DNA of 64,000 nt, taken from positions 1 to 64,000 of the forward strand of contig JAJNNY010000019.1 in NCBI GenBank assembly GCA_022453515.1. Direction: 5' to 3'. Below the pieces are notes generated by a model. It did not search any database, was not told where the DNA came from, and saw nothing but the letters and a program-made list of their open reading frames with translations. Below are positions 24,101-35,328 of the stretch, one piece after another. Source of the DNA: Astrocystis sublimbata. Its lineage: Eukaryota > Ascomycota > Sordariomycetes > Xylariales > Xylariaceae. The position numbers and the translations under genes were made by a program. The stretch's first letter is position 1. Each line of letters begins with the position of its first letter.

Positions 24101-25847
24101 AAATCGGCTAGGCTTACCTTGACGCGCGGGTTGATGAGGTGGTTGGAGAGGGCCTCTATGTTGGACTTCAGCGATGTGGCGTCGTTGGCAGAGACGATAA
24201 GCAACTGGGGGCGAGCAGCTTCAGCGTCGGCCGCCTCTTCCCAAGTATCATTCAGGTCAGATGATATGTATGAAGAGATGTGGTGCGTCCGTTGCTGTTG
24301 GTTGGCCTCTTCAATGACGGCGTGAGCGTTTGCACCACCGTATCCGAAGGAATTGACACTTGCGCGTCGAGGCTTGCCAGCGACATCGGGCCATGGGATC
24401 ATGGTACGCGAAGCTTTGACTTTGTTTCCGACAAAATCAACTGCAAATAGGAGATTCTGGTCAGCACAGCTCAGAGTGAGTCTTCAGCGGTGCTAAAGCA
24501 TGGTCTAAACTTACTCTTCGGGCTGGGAGTGATGAAGAGTGGCGTTCCCGGAATGAAGCCGTTCTCGAGAGACAAGACGGTCTTGATCAAGCCAGATATA
24601 CCAGCAGCGGGCTCTGAGTGACCGACATTACTCTTGATCTAGTGGCAAAGTGTCAGATGACTGATGATGACAGCCAGGGGACCTTTTAGTCATATGTTTG
24701 CAGCACTTACAGATCCTATGATGAGAGGTTGGCTGGGATCTCTGCTCTCTGAAAAGGCGTAACCAGCACCTCTAACCTCGGTCGGATCACCTGCTTGGGT
24801 GCCAGTGCCGTGGCACTCGAGGTATTGTGTGTCATTAAGGTTAGAGATACCTGCATTCAAGTACGCTTGACGAATGGCAGCAGCCTGGGCTTCTGCACTA
24901 GGACTGGCAATTCCTTGAGTTCGTCCATTACTACACATAAGCTCATCAGTGAACTGAAATCATCAAGGCATCAAGGGTGATTAATATCAGCAGTGAGAGA
25001 TGGGAAATACGTACCTGTTGGAAGCTAGTCCCCGAATGACAGCTCTGATCGGATCGCGGTCCCTTATGGCATCCGACAGCCTCTTTACAATCACGCAGCT
25101 GACGGCTTCGGCCTTGACATATCCATCAGCATCCAAGTCAAATGTATGACACAGTCCACTGGGTGAGTGAGCTTGTCCGACGTTGCCGGCATCGATAACG
25201 TGGTCGGGGTTCAAGTAAATATTGGATGTAGCGACCAGAGCAGCGTCCACTTCGCCCGATTGCAGAACCCGACAAGCTAGATCGAGACCAACAAGACTAC
25301 CTGAGCAGGCCGTGTCTATCGTGATACTAGGCCCCTTGATGTTAAGGAAGTAGCTGATACGGTTGGCCATGATAGCTCGCCCGACACCAATGGCGTTGTT
25401 TGCTGGCCGGTCTTCGGGGTCGCGGTTCTGCATGTCACCGTAGTCGGACGAATAGGCGCCGACAAAGCACGCAACCGGCTTGCCGTTAAGCTTGTCGAGC
25501 GGTATGCCGGCGTTCTCGAGACCTTCATAGACTACTTCTAACATCTGCCGCTGGTTGGGGTCCATTGCGAGGGCCTCAGTACCAGAGATCTCGAAGAACG
25601 AGGCGTCGAAGTCGGCGAGATCGACATCATCGAGGAACATTCCGCCCAACGGCCTCATGGTACCGGGTTTGTGCGAACCATCCCAATGGCCGTTGATATT
25701 GAATCTGGACTCGGGCACTTTGTTGGACGCGACTTTTCCTTGTTCTAAGAAGTCCCAGAGCTTTGTTGGCGAGTTGTTGCCGCCGGGTAACCGACAGGCA
25801 AAGCCAACAATCGCCACAGGCTGCTGTGTGTAGGTCGTCTGGGCCAT
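18113..25847 (-). CDS. Highly reducing iterative type I polyketide synthase
   Basis: Seven exons (25847-25015, 24930-24711, 24638-24515, 24440-20380, 20299-20015, 19952-19056, 18979-18113) join in frame to 2428 aa. Domains: KS (1-440; Cys181 in DTACSGS, His318 in ECHGTGT, His358 in KSNVGH), AT (about 550-860; Ser644 in GHSSGE), DH (about 940-1245; His969, Asp1150 in LDACVQ), a methyltransferase-like stretch (about 1270-1400), ER (about 1715-2030; AAGGVGLAA), KR (about 2040-2270; [14 protein letters not shown]) and ACP (Ser2382 in GLDSL). The protein ends after the ACP, so release needs another enzyme. The methyltransferase region reads [14 protein letters not shown] where a glycine-rich SAM loop is expected, so it is probably inactive. 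The KR cofactor loop reads GGLKGLCGS. It is the core enzyme of the cluster. Confidence 0.97.
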
Positions 25848-26994
25848 TGTGAGGGATGGTGGGATGGATGCGAGAATTGGGGTTTATCGGGTGCCTCTGT
25901 GCTGGAGTTGTGTGAGGGAGACTGATCTGCTCTAGAAGAACCATCTGATTGTCCGTGTCGCGAAGTGGTCATATATCATGATTCTTGACCCAAGAGTCGT
26001 CACAGAATGCATTATCCCAAGATGACACCAACATCGAGTCTCAACGACGCTCTCTCACTGAGAGCCGTCATGCTTCCGTGTAGCCGTAGCCGTCATCAGA
26101 ACCCCGCTGACGCTGACGATAATGCATACGGCGTCGGACATACACATGAGGCTAGACCTGCTCACCGTAGTCTCGTCCCCTGACAGACTCCGTTTCCATG
26201 CGCGCGGTGATTCCAGCCCTAGCCTCACCCATCAACCCAATCGTTCGGGATCACATTGCAACGCCGCCGTGTCATCGTGCCGTTTGGTAGCTCACCGGGG
26301 CAGTTGCCACGTGATGACTACTTACCTAGGTAAGGACCATACTCAAGACCCCAAGCTGGTATGTAAGATATCATTACTCTAGAAGCATGCAAAGAATCCT
26401 TTGGGTATAAGCTAATTCATCATCGTCATCCGAGCCTTTGCTGAACCCATAGATTCAGCCAGTCACATACCCCTGAAAGCGTTGATTTCTCCACACGCGA
26501 GTTCGGCACGAGTATGCAGGTCTGATGACCAGGGTCTGATTACCAGAGTCTGATTACCAGATCCGCCAACCAGGTGAATCATGTAATAGATTCCATCTTG
26601 GCACGCTGATTGTGACACGGACATGGCATGCTTAGCTCAATAATACGGTATGGCTGCTCAAGAAAAATACAGGGAAGAGTGCAGCTCAAACACCAAAAAG
26701 GCGAAGACATTGTATACAAATCTCCCCGAGCACTTCTAGGCCGCTGACTATGCGAGGTCATCATAAGCGCCAGCCTCGATAGTACGTTCTACACAGACAG
26801 ATGTCGGATTCGCATTGGTCCTGTGCATCATTAGTCTAGAGGAGCCGATCAGTGAGAAGATCGTGTGTTATACGAGTACCTTAAACTAGCTTGTCATCTA
26901 AACTTCAGTAAATGCTACGAATTCGTATCGTTCAATCTAGTTCTTTATTTACATACCAGTTCTGCCGTGACATTGGCGGCATTGCACAGTCAAC
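25848..26994. promoter_or_regulatory. Divergent promoter region, PKS / hydrolase
   Basis: This 1147-bp gap must hold the promoters of both genes. It carries a CACGTG E-box (26308-26313), the perfect palindrome CTTACCTAGGTAAG (26321-26334) and the 14-bp tandem array at 26521-26562. No ORF is supported. The shared region suggests joint control of chain building and release. Confidence 0.7.
26521..26562 (+). promoter_or_regulatory. Three tandem 14-bp repeats with TGATTACC core
   Basis: Units start at 26521, 26535 and 26549 and read TCTGATKACCAGRK; units 2 and 3 contain exact TGATTACC. The same 8-mer occurs in other cluster intergenic regions: 31124, 40909 (reverse strand), 43870 and 45643. It is a candidate binding site for the cluster regulator, by inference from position only. 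Confidence 0.6.
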
Positions 26995-28138
26995 ATGGGC
27001 TCCTTACCACCTTCATCGCGGCACGAGGACTTTGAATGCAAGACGCTCGACGGAACCACTATCAGAGGATGGTTCTTCCCCGTAGCTGGGCTAGCTCCCG
27101 CCATCATCATGTCTCATGGAGTATGGAATCCCCAACAAGCCTTGTTGTTCTACTCACTCAACGACTGGGAAATGGACATGAACATTAACCAACATGTCAC
27201 TAGTTCAACTGCGTCAAGGAGATGACACTTCCGGACGTCGCCGAGTTTTACCAGTCCCGGGGATTCAACACCATCCTGTACGACGCACGCAGTGTCGGCG
27301 CGAGCGATGGCCTGCCGCGTAACGAGCTCAACCCTCTCCAGATGGCCGAGGATCTCTCTGGTAAGTAATAAGTATATAGCCATGATATTCTCTATCCAGT
27401 CCGGCCCCATCCCAGAGGTGGGCTGGCAGCAATCTGACCGCTCGCCGCTCACCGCTCACCGCTCACCTTCACGCACAAACAGACATCATCACTCACGTGG
27501 GCGCCCTCCCAAGCGTAGACTCCCGCCGCATCCTGCTCTGGGGTATGTCATTCGGCGGCATGGTAAGCGGGTGTACGGCGGCTGTGGACAGCCGGCCCAG
27601 GGGCATAGTGATGGTCTGCCCGCTGTTCAGCTTCGTGCGGCCCGACCGGCGCAAGACGGCCTTCGCACAATGCATCAAGGACCGCGTGTCGCAGCTGCGC
27701 GGCAACGAGGCCTTCTCGCTGCAGCCGTTCACGCCCAAGGGCGACAACCCGGCCGGTTTCGGCGGCGCCGGCGGCCCCGGAGGCCGCGAGGCGTACAACC
27801 TCATGCAGGCCGCCGCGCAGTCGGGCCACCCCGACTTCCGGAACCGCATCACCGTGCAGACGTACCACAAGATGGCGCTGGCGAGGCCCAAGGAGATCAC
27901 CGAGATGATCGACGGCGTGCCTGTGATGATGATCGTGCCGGAGCTGGATGACATCTCGCCGCCCGTAGAGCAGCGCGAGGTGTTCGACAGCTTGAAGACG
28001 CCCAAGAGAATGTTCTGGGCCGAGAGTGCTGGGCACTTGTCCATCATGACTGGGCAAGGGTGTGTGGATATCATGAATGCTACCGCGCAGTTCTTTCGCG
28101 ATGCGCTGGAAGGGAAGGTGGAGATAGCTGAAGAATGA
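26995..28138 (+). CDS. Alpha/beta hydrolase (polyketide transferase/thiohydrolase-like)
   Basis: Three exons, 26995-27120, 27204-27360 and 27483-28138, give 312 aa. It has the alpha/beta-hydrolase fold: IIMSHGFNCVKE, then YDARSVGASDG, the nucleophile elbow WGMSFGGM (Ser117), an acid in VPELDDISPP and the C-terminal His in SAGHLSIM. Overall it resembles hydrolases found beside highly reducing PKSs, such as the fumagillin polyketide transferase and trans-acting thiohydrolases; this is from memory of the family. It is transcribed away from the PKS from a shared promoter, and the PKS has no thioesterase. Likely role: offloading the chain by hydrolysis or transfer. There is no signal peptide. Confidence 0.88.
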
Positions 28139-28756
28139 TCGAACTGAGTATGATGCGGATTTTATGCGTGCATACGTGTAGTAATAAGATGCTCGATTCT
28201 CTAAGATCGTCAAAGAGTGCAATAATCAGTAGACGAGTGACGGAGATCAGATTGTGAACTCAAAACCTGCACAAGAACAATAAGGGCTTGTGAGCATGAT
28301 CCATAGTTGTTTCGATGACTTGGAATCGATCTTTGCATTTCCAACGATATAGCTTCTGTCACGGAGAAGTGGATTTACAACACTCACTGGTCTGGGAGAG
28401 CAGGTGACTAGTATTTCGCATGCTCACACTTATAAATAGCTACACTTATTCTCTTTTGTACTCCAGAAAACTTACCTTAGAGATCATCTGAATCTATTTT
28501 CATGAGCTCCCTACTAGAGACTGCACTGGCTACTCTTCCCAGGAGTTACCACGCACTCTCTTACGTGACAGCTTCGTCTCAAATTCTCATAGTATGTTTC
28601 TCAATTGTAAAGCGTGCTTTACATTAAAGGATAATCTAGAATTGAAAGGTACCTCTCTAACATGACTTCTGAGGAACTGCTAACCATCATTGGCTTCCTG
28701 ACCAAGGGATCAGGCGGTCCGAGGAAGCAGTTTATTCCACAGGATAAGCGATATAG
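28139..28756. other. Convergent intergenic region, hydrolase / P450 A
   Basis: These 618 bp hold the two 3' ends. No gene is seen. Confidence 0.55.
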
Positions 28757-30829
28757 CTATCTCATGACCTTTGCGGCCCTAGTCTTGGCCTTGACATGCA
28801 AAAACCCATGCGGGTGCATGATGACTCTATCCCCCCATTGCATCGCTTCATGCGCACCGTCAGCCAATTCAAGGTCATACCGTGAGAACAGGTTAGCGAG
28901 CATGAGATACATCTCAGCCCAAGCCAGACTAAATCGCATTTCCATGTTAGCAGCGTCTCAAATGAAACCTTGCGTTACAAGACAAGCAAATATGTTGGGC
29001 CCCTGAGTACTCACTTCTTCCCAATACAATCAGTCCGTCCCCACGAGAAGCTCACAAGCCAATGCAGGAGTTCCTTGCCCGAAGGCCCCAACCAGCGCTC
29101 CGGGTGGAACTCGTAGGGCTCGGGAAATATACCGGGGTCCTTGTGAATCAGATCATGTGAGATACCCACTGCGTAGCCTTCTGGAATGGTCACGTTCGCC
29201 GAGGGTACGTGGAGGCCGCCTTTTGGGATCCGGCGGGGTAGACGGCCTGGGATCAGGGTTGCATGGCGGAGGCTCTCTTTCACGAACGAGGTCTGGATAT
29301 ACCGTCTGTTAGCTGCCAACGTCTCTCGGATGTGAGATGCTGAAGGCGAAAGAAGGAGAGCGGGGCGCAGAGGTCTCCCCAATGTCACCAAGGCAGGAAG
29401 GCATCCTTACAAAATACGGCAGATTCTCAACCTTCCGCAGGGGCAGCCTGCCGCTCTCGTCCGGTTCTACGGTAGCGAGCTCTCCTAGGATCTGTTTCTG
29501 AACATGGGGATACTTTAGAAAGTGGTACACAGCATAGGCCATCTGGTTAGCAGGTGGCTCAGTGCCGCCATTGAGAATCATAGCGCTCTCGTCGGCGAGA
29601 TCTCGGAACTCGAGGGGCTTGACTGCTGGGTCCTTCTCCCTCCGGCGATGGTTGTTTGTCACCATGCGATCGAAGATTGTTTCTTCGTGCTTTTCTTTCT
29701 GAGAAGCCTTGTCTGAGTCGTAGTTTGCCAACGCTTCTTTCGCCAGCTCTTCGAAGTACTGTGCGCCACTAGTTAATACAGCACAAACATATGAAGGTGA
29801 GATATGATAAAGAGAGTGGTCCAAGGTTCTTTATTACCGTGATCATCCTGATATAAGTCGCGCTCAGATATTGCGCAAACCAGCGTGGGCCATCGGTGAT
29901 CAGCTGCCTGAGGAACGTGAAGTGCAGAGCCACCCAGACACCGCTGGTAAAGAACTGCATATCCTTGACCTTATTCCGGAAGTCAGGAGCGGAAACCATG
30001 TCCAGGCTTCTACCGAACAAAAGTTCAGAGACAATGTCGGCCTTTACAAATACACAGCGTGTTTCAGTTAGCAACTCTCGGCATCGGTCCACGGGCTCAG
30101 GTTCCCTGTGATCCTTACCGTGTAGCAGTAAAGCAGCTCATGAATAGGAACTTGTTCGCCATTGTTCCGGAATGCCTCGACCTTTTCGAAAATACGGTCG
30201 ATCTCATCGTAGATAGAGCCCTCCATGTTGTTGATCCGCCGCTTCGAGAAGACGGGATCGAGAACCTGCCGCTTCGCTCTATGCGCCTCAACTGGGATCG
30301 TCATGGTCATGGCGTTGTTTGACCCTACCGAGTACGTGACGGGGTCCTTGGTGAATCCCCGGTTCCGATTGAAGACCCTATGACAGTATCAATGCCAATT
30401 GTATCTTCGCAGTCGTATCTTACTTAGTCTGTACTCACTCATGGAAAACTGTGATATCATTGACATGAACTTCGTGAGGGCTTAGCCTCACAACCGGCCC
30501 TAATTATCAGAGAGCACGTCAATACCACGAACGATCAATACTAATGTGCTGATGAAATAAGACTGACCGTATTTCACATGATACTTGGGTATCTCGTGTA
30601 TGAATTTCCCCTGGAGGATAGCTTCGTAATACGCCTGCGGCAAGTAGCTGATCCGACACAAGAATGGCCCCGGGATCTTGGCGAGAGGGTGAAAAGTCAA
30701 GCGATACACGGCCAAGCCGATGCAGTAGACAAGATACAGCGCGGCCAATACGCAGGCAAGCCGCCACGCTGCAAGACTTGGCTCCTGGGAAATCAATTGC
30801 CCAACTCGTGAGCTGAATGAGATCGCCAT
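28757..30829 (-). CDS. Cytochrome P450 A with unusual heme and I-helix motifs
   Basis: Seven exons (30829-30568, 30499-30439, 30377-30119, 30041-29838, 29758-29411, 29292-29015, 28928-28757) give 527 aa. The start at MAISFSS puts one membrane anchor (about residues 20-45) before the proline hinge HPLAKIPGPF; an upstream in-frame ATG at 30898 is less likely. Family features are the ExxR pair (Glu384-Arg387), FHPERW, and Cys467 in FSWGRTDCIGKNLAWAEM. Two departures are visible. The Arg two residues before the heme Cys is Thr465, with an Arg one place earlier. The I-helix motif reads GGTEPPA, with Pro331 at the usual Thr. It resembles trichodiene-oxygenase-like (CYP58-type) P450s. It is an ER monooxygenase for tailoring, if active. 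Confidence 0.9.
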
Positions 30830-31630
30830 TTTGATGATGTCGGTGCGCGCAGTATGTGCGATGAATGTCGGGTTTACACAGGCTGGGGCTACGACCACGA
30901 CCGATCTTAAACCACGAGTCGATTCTCAATTGCGATGCGATTTACCTTAACCAGCCCGCCTCTTACTCCAAAAAGCCATGTCATATGTGCATAGCGTGAA
31001 GCCGGATGAAGCCACTCTCCACACGGGCGCATGCATGGCACGATAACCGTCATCACGATAGTGAGATGAGATGATGGTAGTGTGTGAGGATGGCAGATGA
31101 CAGGACCCTGCATGAAGGAGGGATGATTACCCGGAACGAAGGATCCAGGCCGAGCCCGTCAGCGCCGCACTCCCCCCAACTGCAGCACCCCGGCCGTGCT
31201 GACATATTATGCTTCGAGAGCTTTTTTCTTTTCCCCGCGCATCTGAGATGCAGATGCAGATGCAGAGTCATGGTCTAAATCCTGGCCGTCGGGCGCTTAT
31301 CGTGAGCGCCAATCTCGAGCAACGAGACCGGGCAGCACCGTCTCGTCCTCCAAGACCGCCCCCCTGCCGCCGGTGACGATGGATGACACAGAAGATGTGT
31401 TTTATGCTAGGGGCTCATTTTTGGATCTCCATAGGCTATAGAATTCAAGCCTGGCCTTGTCGTGACCAAATTGGACAAGAGTCGGTTGAGCCACGGCAAG
31501 CGTTTCATAAAAGTATACTAGGCTAGTCTGTCAATATTCAGGGTCTATGTAGAGCAAAGCTGGGAGGCTCATATAGGTACTATATGATCATTGGATTTTG
31601 CTGTTTTGCGTGCACAACTAGTGACGTGAC
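30830..31630. promoter_or_regulatory. Divergent promoter region, P450 A / P450 C
   Basis: It contains TGATTACC at 31124-31131 in the context GATGATTACCCGGAA. A short (GCAGAT)n tract lies at about 31250-31264. No ORF is supported. Confidence 0.55.
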
Positions 31631-32488
31631 ATGCCAGAGCTGGTGCGTCTCTTCCTTTCTCCGCTTCGCAACCCACTGGACACGATGGACATCCGAAACG
31701 CTGCTGCCAATGTGAAGCTGTTCGCAGCCACTCACCCATCATTCACATACGCCGTTGGCGCGGGCCTCGTTCTATCTCTATCACTCCTGTTGCTCTACCG
31801 CGCCGCCCTCCCCAAACCACTTCCCGGGATCCCCTACAATGCGTCCTCGGCGCGCAACATGTTCGGCGACGTGCCGGCGATGCTATCGCACATAGCCAAC
31901 GAAGACGGCACGTTCATCAGCTACCTGATCAACTCGCTCGAGAAGTTGGACGCGCCGCTTGTGCAGGTCTTCATCAAGCCATTCGGCAAGCCCCTGCTGA
32001 TCCTGTCCGACTACCAGGAAGCAAGCCACATGATGATCAACCGTACCAAGGAGTTTGACCGCTCGACCTCGTCGGGCGATCTGGTGCGCGGCCTGGGGCC
32101 GGACCATCATATCCACCTCAAAACAACGCCGGCCTGGCGGGCACAGCGTCGTCTTGTACAAGACTTGATGACCCCAAGCTTTCTGACCAATGTGGCGGGA
32201 CCGGCGCTTTACGAGAAAGCAAGCACGTTGTTGGATCTTTGGAGTGCGAAGGCCAAGGTTGCGGGTAATCGGCCGTGGGCTGCTGGCAAGGACATCGACA
32301 ATGTGGCGCTGGATGCCGTGATGGCGTTCGCGTTCGGGAAACGCTTCAGCGAAGCCCACAGCGCTACGCTGCCAGCGCTCAAGGCGGTCCGGGAGATGGG
32401 GCATGCAGATATTGTGGCATTGCAGGGCTCCGGGGAGGCGGATGAGCCCGTGTCATTCCCGGTGTACGAAGAAGACAAGCTACTGTAA
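31631..32488 (+). pseudogene. Cytochrome P450 C, truncated after exon 1
   Basis: An open frame of about 285 codons starts at 31631 (or at the inner Met at 31685). It has a membrane anchor (about residues 38-57: YAVGAGLVLSLSLLLLY), the hinge PKPLPGIP and the C-helix WRAQRRLVQ. It runs to about the middle of a P450 and stops at a normal-looking donor (GTAAGT at 32487). No I-helix, ExxR, PERF or heme-Cys segment follows before the next gene at 33112, and the downstream P450 B has its own complete set. I read it as the surviving first exon of a broken P450. A short product might still be made but could not bind heme. Confidence 0.8.
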
Positions 32489-33111
32489 GTCCGACGTACT
32501 GTGTACTGGGCTCCAAAGGATGCTACTTATAGTGGGGTACGTAGCCTAGCCTGCCTGGCCCGTAGGTAAATGCAGGTGACCCGTCCGTCTTCTTGGACCC
32601 GACAACCAACCATACACACGTGCTCTGAGCCGCATAGGTGTGGGGTTAGCGAGCTACATATATACATAACAGCAAATAAGTTTGGGCGAAGAAAGCTGAA
32701 AGAATATCAACTACTAAGTACTAACTATGCATATATGATATAGTATTCTTACAGCCTATTCTACTTCGGAGCATTGCAGGTCTAAATTCTTACTGTTTCA
32801 AGTAAGCAGGTGGACCTTTTGATCTTTTTAAACTAAACTATCTATTTTATCTAACCATACCAGGATCTAGCTAATTAGTAGCGCAACGTTACGCTAGCAA
32901 CACTTGTTGGATTTACCACTGCACCAAAGATATAAGTTGGACAACAAAAGCTTGTTTGGTTCTGTGCTGAATCCAACAACACTTCTCGTACAAGCAATGT
33001 CTAGAGACCATCATCAAGTTTATGATCAGCGCTACGCGGAAATCTCGCGCTGAATGAGCCGCTAATTGACGAAAGCGGTGCAGATCCACAGGCAGCAAGT
33101 AGCCAGACAAG
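32489..33111. other. AT-rich gap after the broken P450
   Basis: No coding sequence is recognised where the second half of P450 C should be. A 16-bp imperfect palindrome, AGCGCAACGTTACGCT, lies at about 32880-32895. A one-mismatch TOXE-box-like word (ATCTCGCGCT) occurs at about 33045, some 65 bp before the regulator start codon. Confidence 0.5.
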
Positions 33112-34436
33112 ATGGGGACAATGACCACCAAAGAAGAAGCCCTTGCTAGGCGCCGCGCTCAGAATCGTGAGGCTCAGCGCAGGTTTCGCTGTGAGTACGC
33201 ATCATTGTTTAGAAGCTGTCAATCGCAGCATTCACCGCATATTCAACCCGCTTCGACAGCGGGTCGATCTGCCGCCATTTCGCTGTTGCTGCATCAGTGA
33301 GCCGATAACTGACCTGTTCCTCGATCTCGCATCTAGCGAAGCAGAGCCAGCAGACAGGACAAGCAGCCGTTGTCGAACAGGACTATGAGCAGCAGCACAC
33401 CGGCACAGATATCGAGCCCGGCTCTTCGCTCTTCGTACCTCATTCACCAGCCCCCAGCACCGATGCGTTACCCGCAAGTCTCGCTCTTCCAACGCCAGAA
33501 GCAGAAGATCCATCGAGCGGTTGCTTCATCACCTCGGGTCTGCGGCTTTTCGGCAACTACACTATGCTGGACTCGTTCGACATGCAAGGCTGCAGCCAAG
33601 TCTCGCATGCCACGGACGTGGGTAGCAACGTGTCCACAGTCATGCCGTCGCCTCCCGTCTCGGAAGGTCGGCGCATCACTAACGCCTCTACTTCTACCTC
33701 TACCTCTTATTGCCAGAGTAGTGGGTCTCCTTACTGGTCGCCGTTCGCAAGTGTCGAGTTGAGAAACGTGGCCAGCCCAGACCAGGCTCTGGGCTACAGC
33801 GGTGCTCTGCAACATCAACGGTCCCAGAACGATGGGGATCGCCACGAGAGGACGTCTGCATCCAGGAGCGTGTCTTCCCAGCTAGAAGTGGACACAACCC
33901 AGACCCAACACACCCTGATAAACGATGCGGCACAGTCAAAATCCCACAAATCCCAAGGGTCCCAAGGGTGGATGAGCTCGCTACACATCGCGGCACAAAA
34001 TGGACATCACGGGATAGTGCGCATGCTTCTGCAGCACAAGGGCGACAGCAACGAGCTGGACAGCGATGGGATGACACCACTATTCTACGCCACCATCAGC
34101 GGACACGAACACGTCGTTACCTTGCTGCTGGAGCACGGAGCGCAAATCAGGGGCAGTGACGACGAGGGGCGGACGGTGCTGCACCTTGCCGTCGTCCACC
34201 GGCGCGAGAGCGTGCTCAAAGCCCTTCTGCGACACTGCGCGGGCGACCAGACGCTGATTGATGGCTACGACAACGCCGGCAGAACGCCACTGCATGTGGC
34301 GGTCGATATCGACTTCGAGGCTGGCGTCAGCGTCCTGCTAGAGCACGGCGCCAACCTGAATTTAAGGCACGTAAGGCTCCGTGAGACCGCTCTGTGGGAA
34401 CGAGGCGCCGATAAGCAGAAGGCAGTGAGAAATTAA
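33112..34436 (+). CDS. bZIP-basic/ankyrin-repeat transcription factor (TOXE-like)
   Basis: Exons 33112-33190 and 33337-34436 give 392 aa. The N-terminus holds a bZIP basic region (ARRRAQNREAQRRFR, residues about 12-26, with the N-x7-R signature) that ends at the intron. No leucine heptads follow. The middle is Ser/Thr/Gln-rich. Four ankyrin repeats cover about 238-375 (SLHIAAQNGHHG, TPLFYATISGHEH, TVLHLAVVHRRES, TPLHVAVDIDFEA). A basic region without zipper plus four ankyrin repeats is the architecture of TOXE, the pathway-specific regulator of the HC-toxin genes. It is therefore the best candidate for the cluster's activator. The short tail after repeat 4 may mean a slightly different 3' end. 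Confidence 0.88.
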
Positions 34437-35328
34437 TCTCGGCCGCATCTGCAGTGCAACCCTACAGTCCTTCGCCTTACAAATACCCTCCCAGAAGCAT
34501 GATCTCAGCCCACCATGTATTACATCATTTGTTGAGATGGCAATACCGAGACCGCCGCGACAAGGGTCTCTTGGGGTCCACGGAGTTCCCACACCCCCAT
34601 ACTCAGTGCTGACGGGCGCGCTCCTAGCTCGCTGGCTCTGACAATTAGAAAAGGGCACATAAGTGGTGGGCTACTCGCACATAACTAAGGTACCTACATA
34701 TGTAGGTTCGGCCCGCCTCGGCGTGGTCTAACTAGGCACATACTAGCGTGGGAGGGGCGTTCTAGGACATGATCTCGGTGACTATCACGGCCCTGTAACT
34801 ATCACAGAAATTCTAAGGGCATGTCTGTTTTCAGTGATGGTCGTTGTGACTGTCACACGAAGGTCCGTGACGATCACCGTGACGGTCACCGATAGACCCT
34901 GCCCCACGCTAGTGTAGGTTCCTACCTAAGCTCGCTAAGCTAGAGCCAATGTGCTTGCTGGGCGTCAACAACTTGAGGTCATCGTCTTCCACCGCAATTT
35001 CCACGAGACCAGTCGTATAATAGCGTGGCTAATGCACCGGCTGTCGATTGCTGAGACACGGCCCCTCTCGCGTCATGCTGTGTCATGCGCTTCCAGCTAG
35101 GCCCGCTAGGTACAGTATCGTGCAGAGAGCTTCACCGTCACATGCGGGAGGCGTGTCATGCTTAAGATACCGTATAGGTATATCTACCTAGGTATGTACA
35201 CCTCTCGTTATGTAACCGCCTGTTGAGCTAACTGCATTGCTAGGTAGAAAAGGAAGGAAACGAGTATCTATGTTGGCAACAAAAATTCCAAGTTGAACAT
35301 CAATATATGCACTCGGAAAAATGAATCA
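34437..35328. other. Convergent intergenic region with palindrome array
   Basis: The 892 bp between the 3' ends of the regulator (+) and FAD oxidase A (-) code for nothing recognisable. They contain five related 11-bp palindromes at 34778-34889 (separate entry) and several CCTAGGTA words near 35180. Confidence 0.6.
34778..34889. repeat. Five copies of the palindrome GTRACNRTCAC
   Basis: Copies at 34778-34788, 34795-34805, 34846-34856, 34867-34877 and 34879-34889 read GTGACTATCAC, GTAACTATCAC, GTGACTGTCAC, GTGACGATCAC and GTGACGGTCAC. Half-site TGAC/GTCA with one spacer base is the type of word bZIP proteins bind, and the array sits beside the bZIP-ankyrin gene. It could also be a decayed minisatellite. 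Confidence 0.75.

Noticed and set aside
27548..28222. Minus-strand frame over the hydrolase
   Set aside because: His/Arg/Leu-rich complement of the hydrolase exon 3, no motif.
32640..32930. AT-rich stretch as a transposon that split P450 C
   Set aside because: No terminal repeats, target duplication or coding remnant could be shown.
33041..33056. TOX-box (ATCTCNCGNA) before the regulator gene
   Set aside because: The word has one mismatch and similar near-matches occur by chance elsewhere, so it is not claimed as a site.
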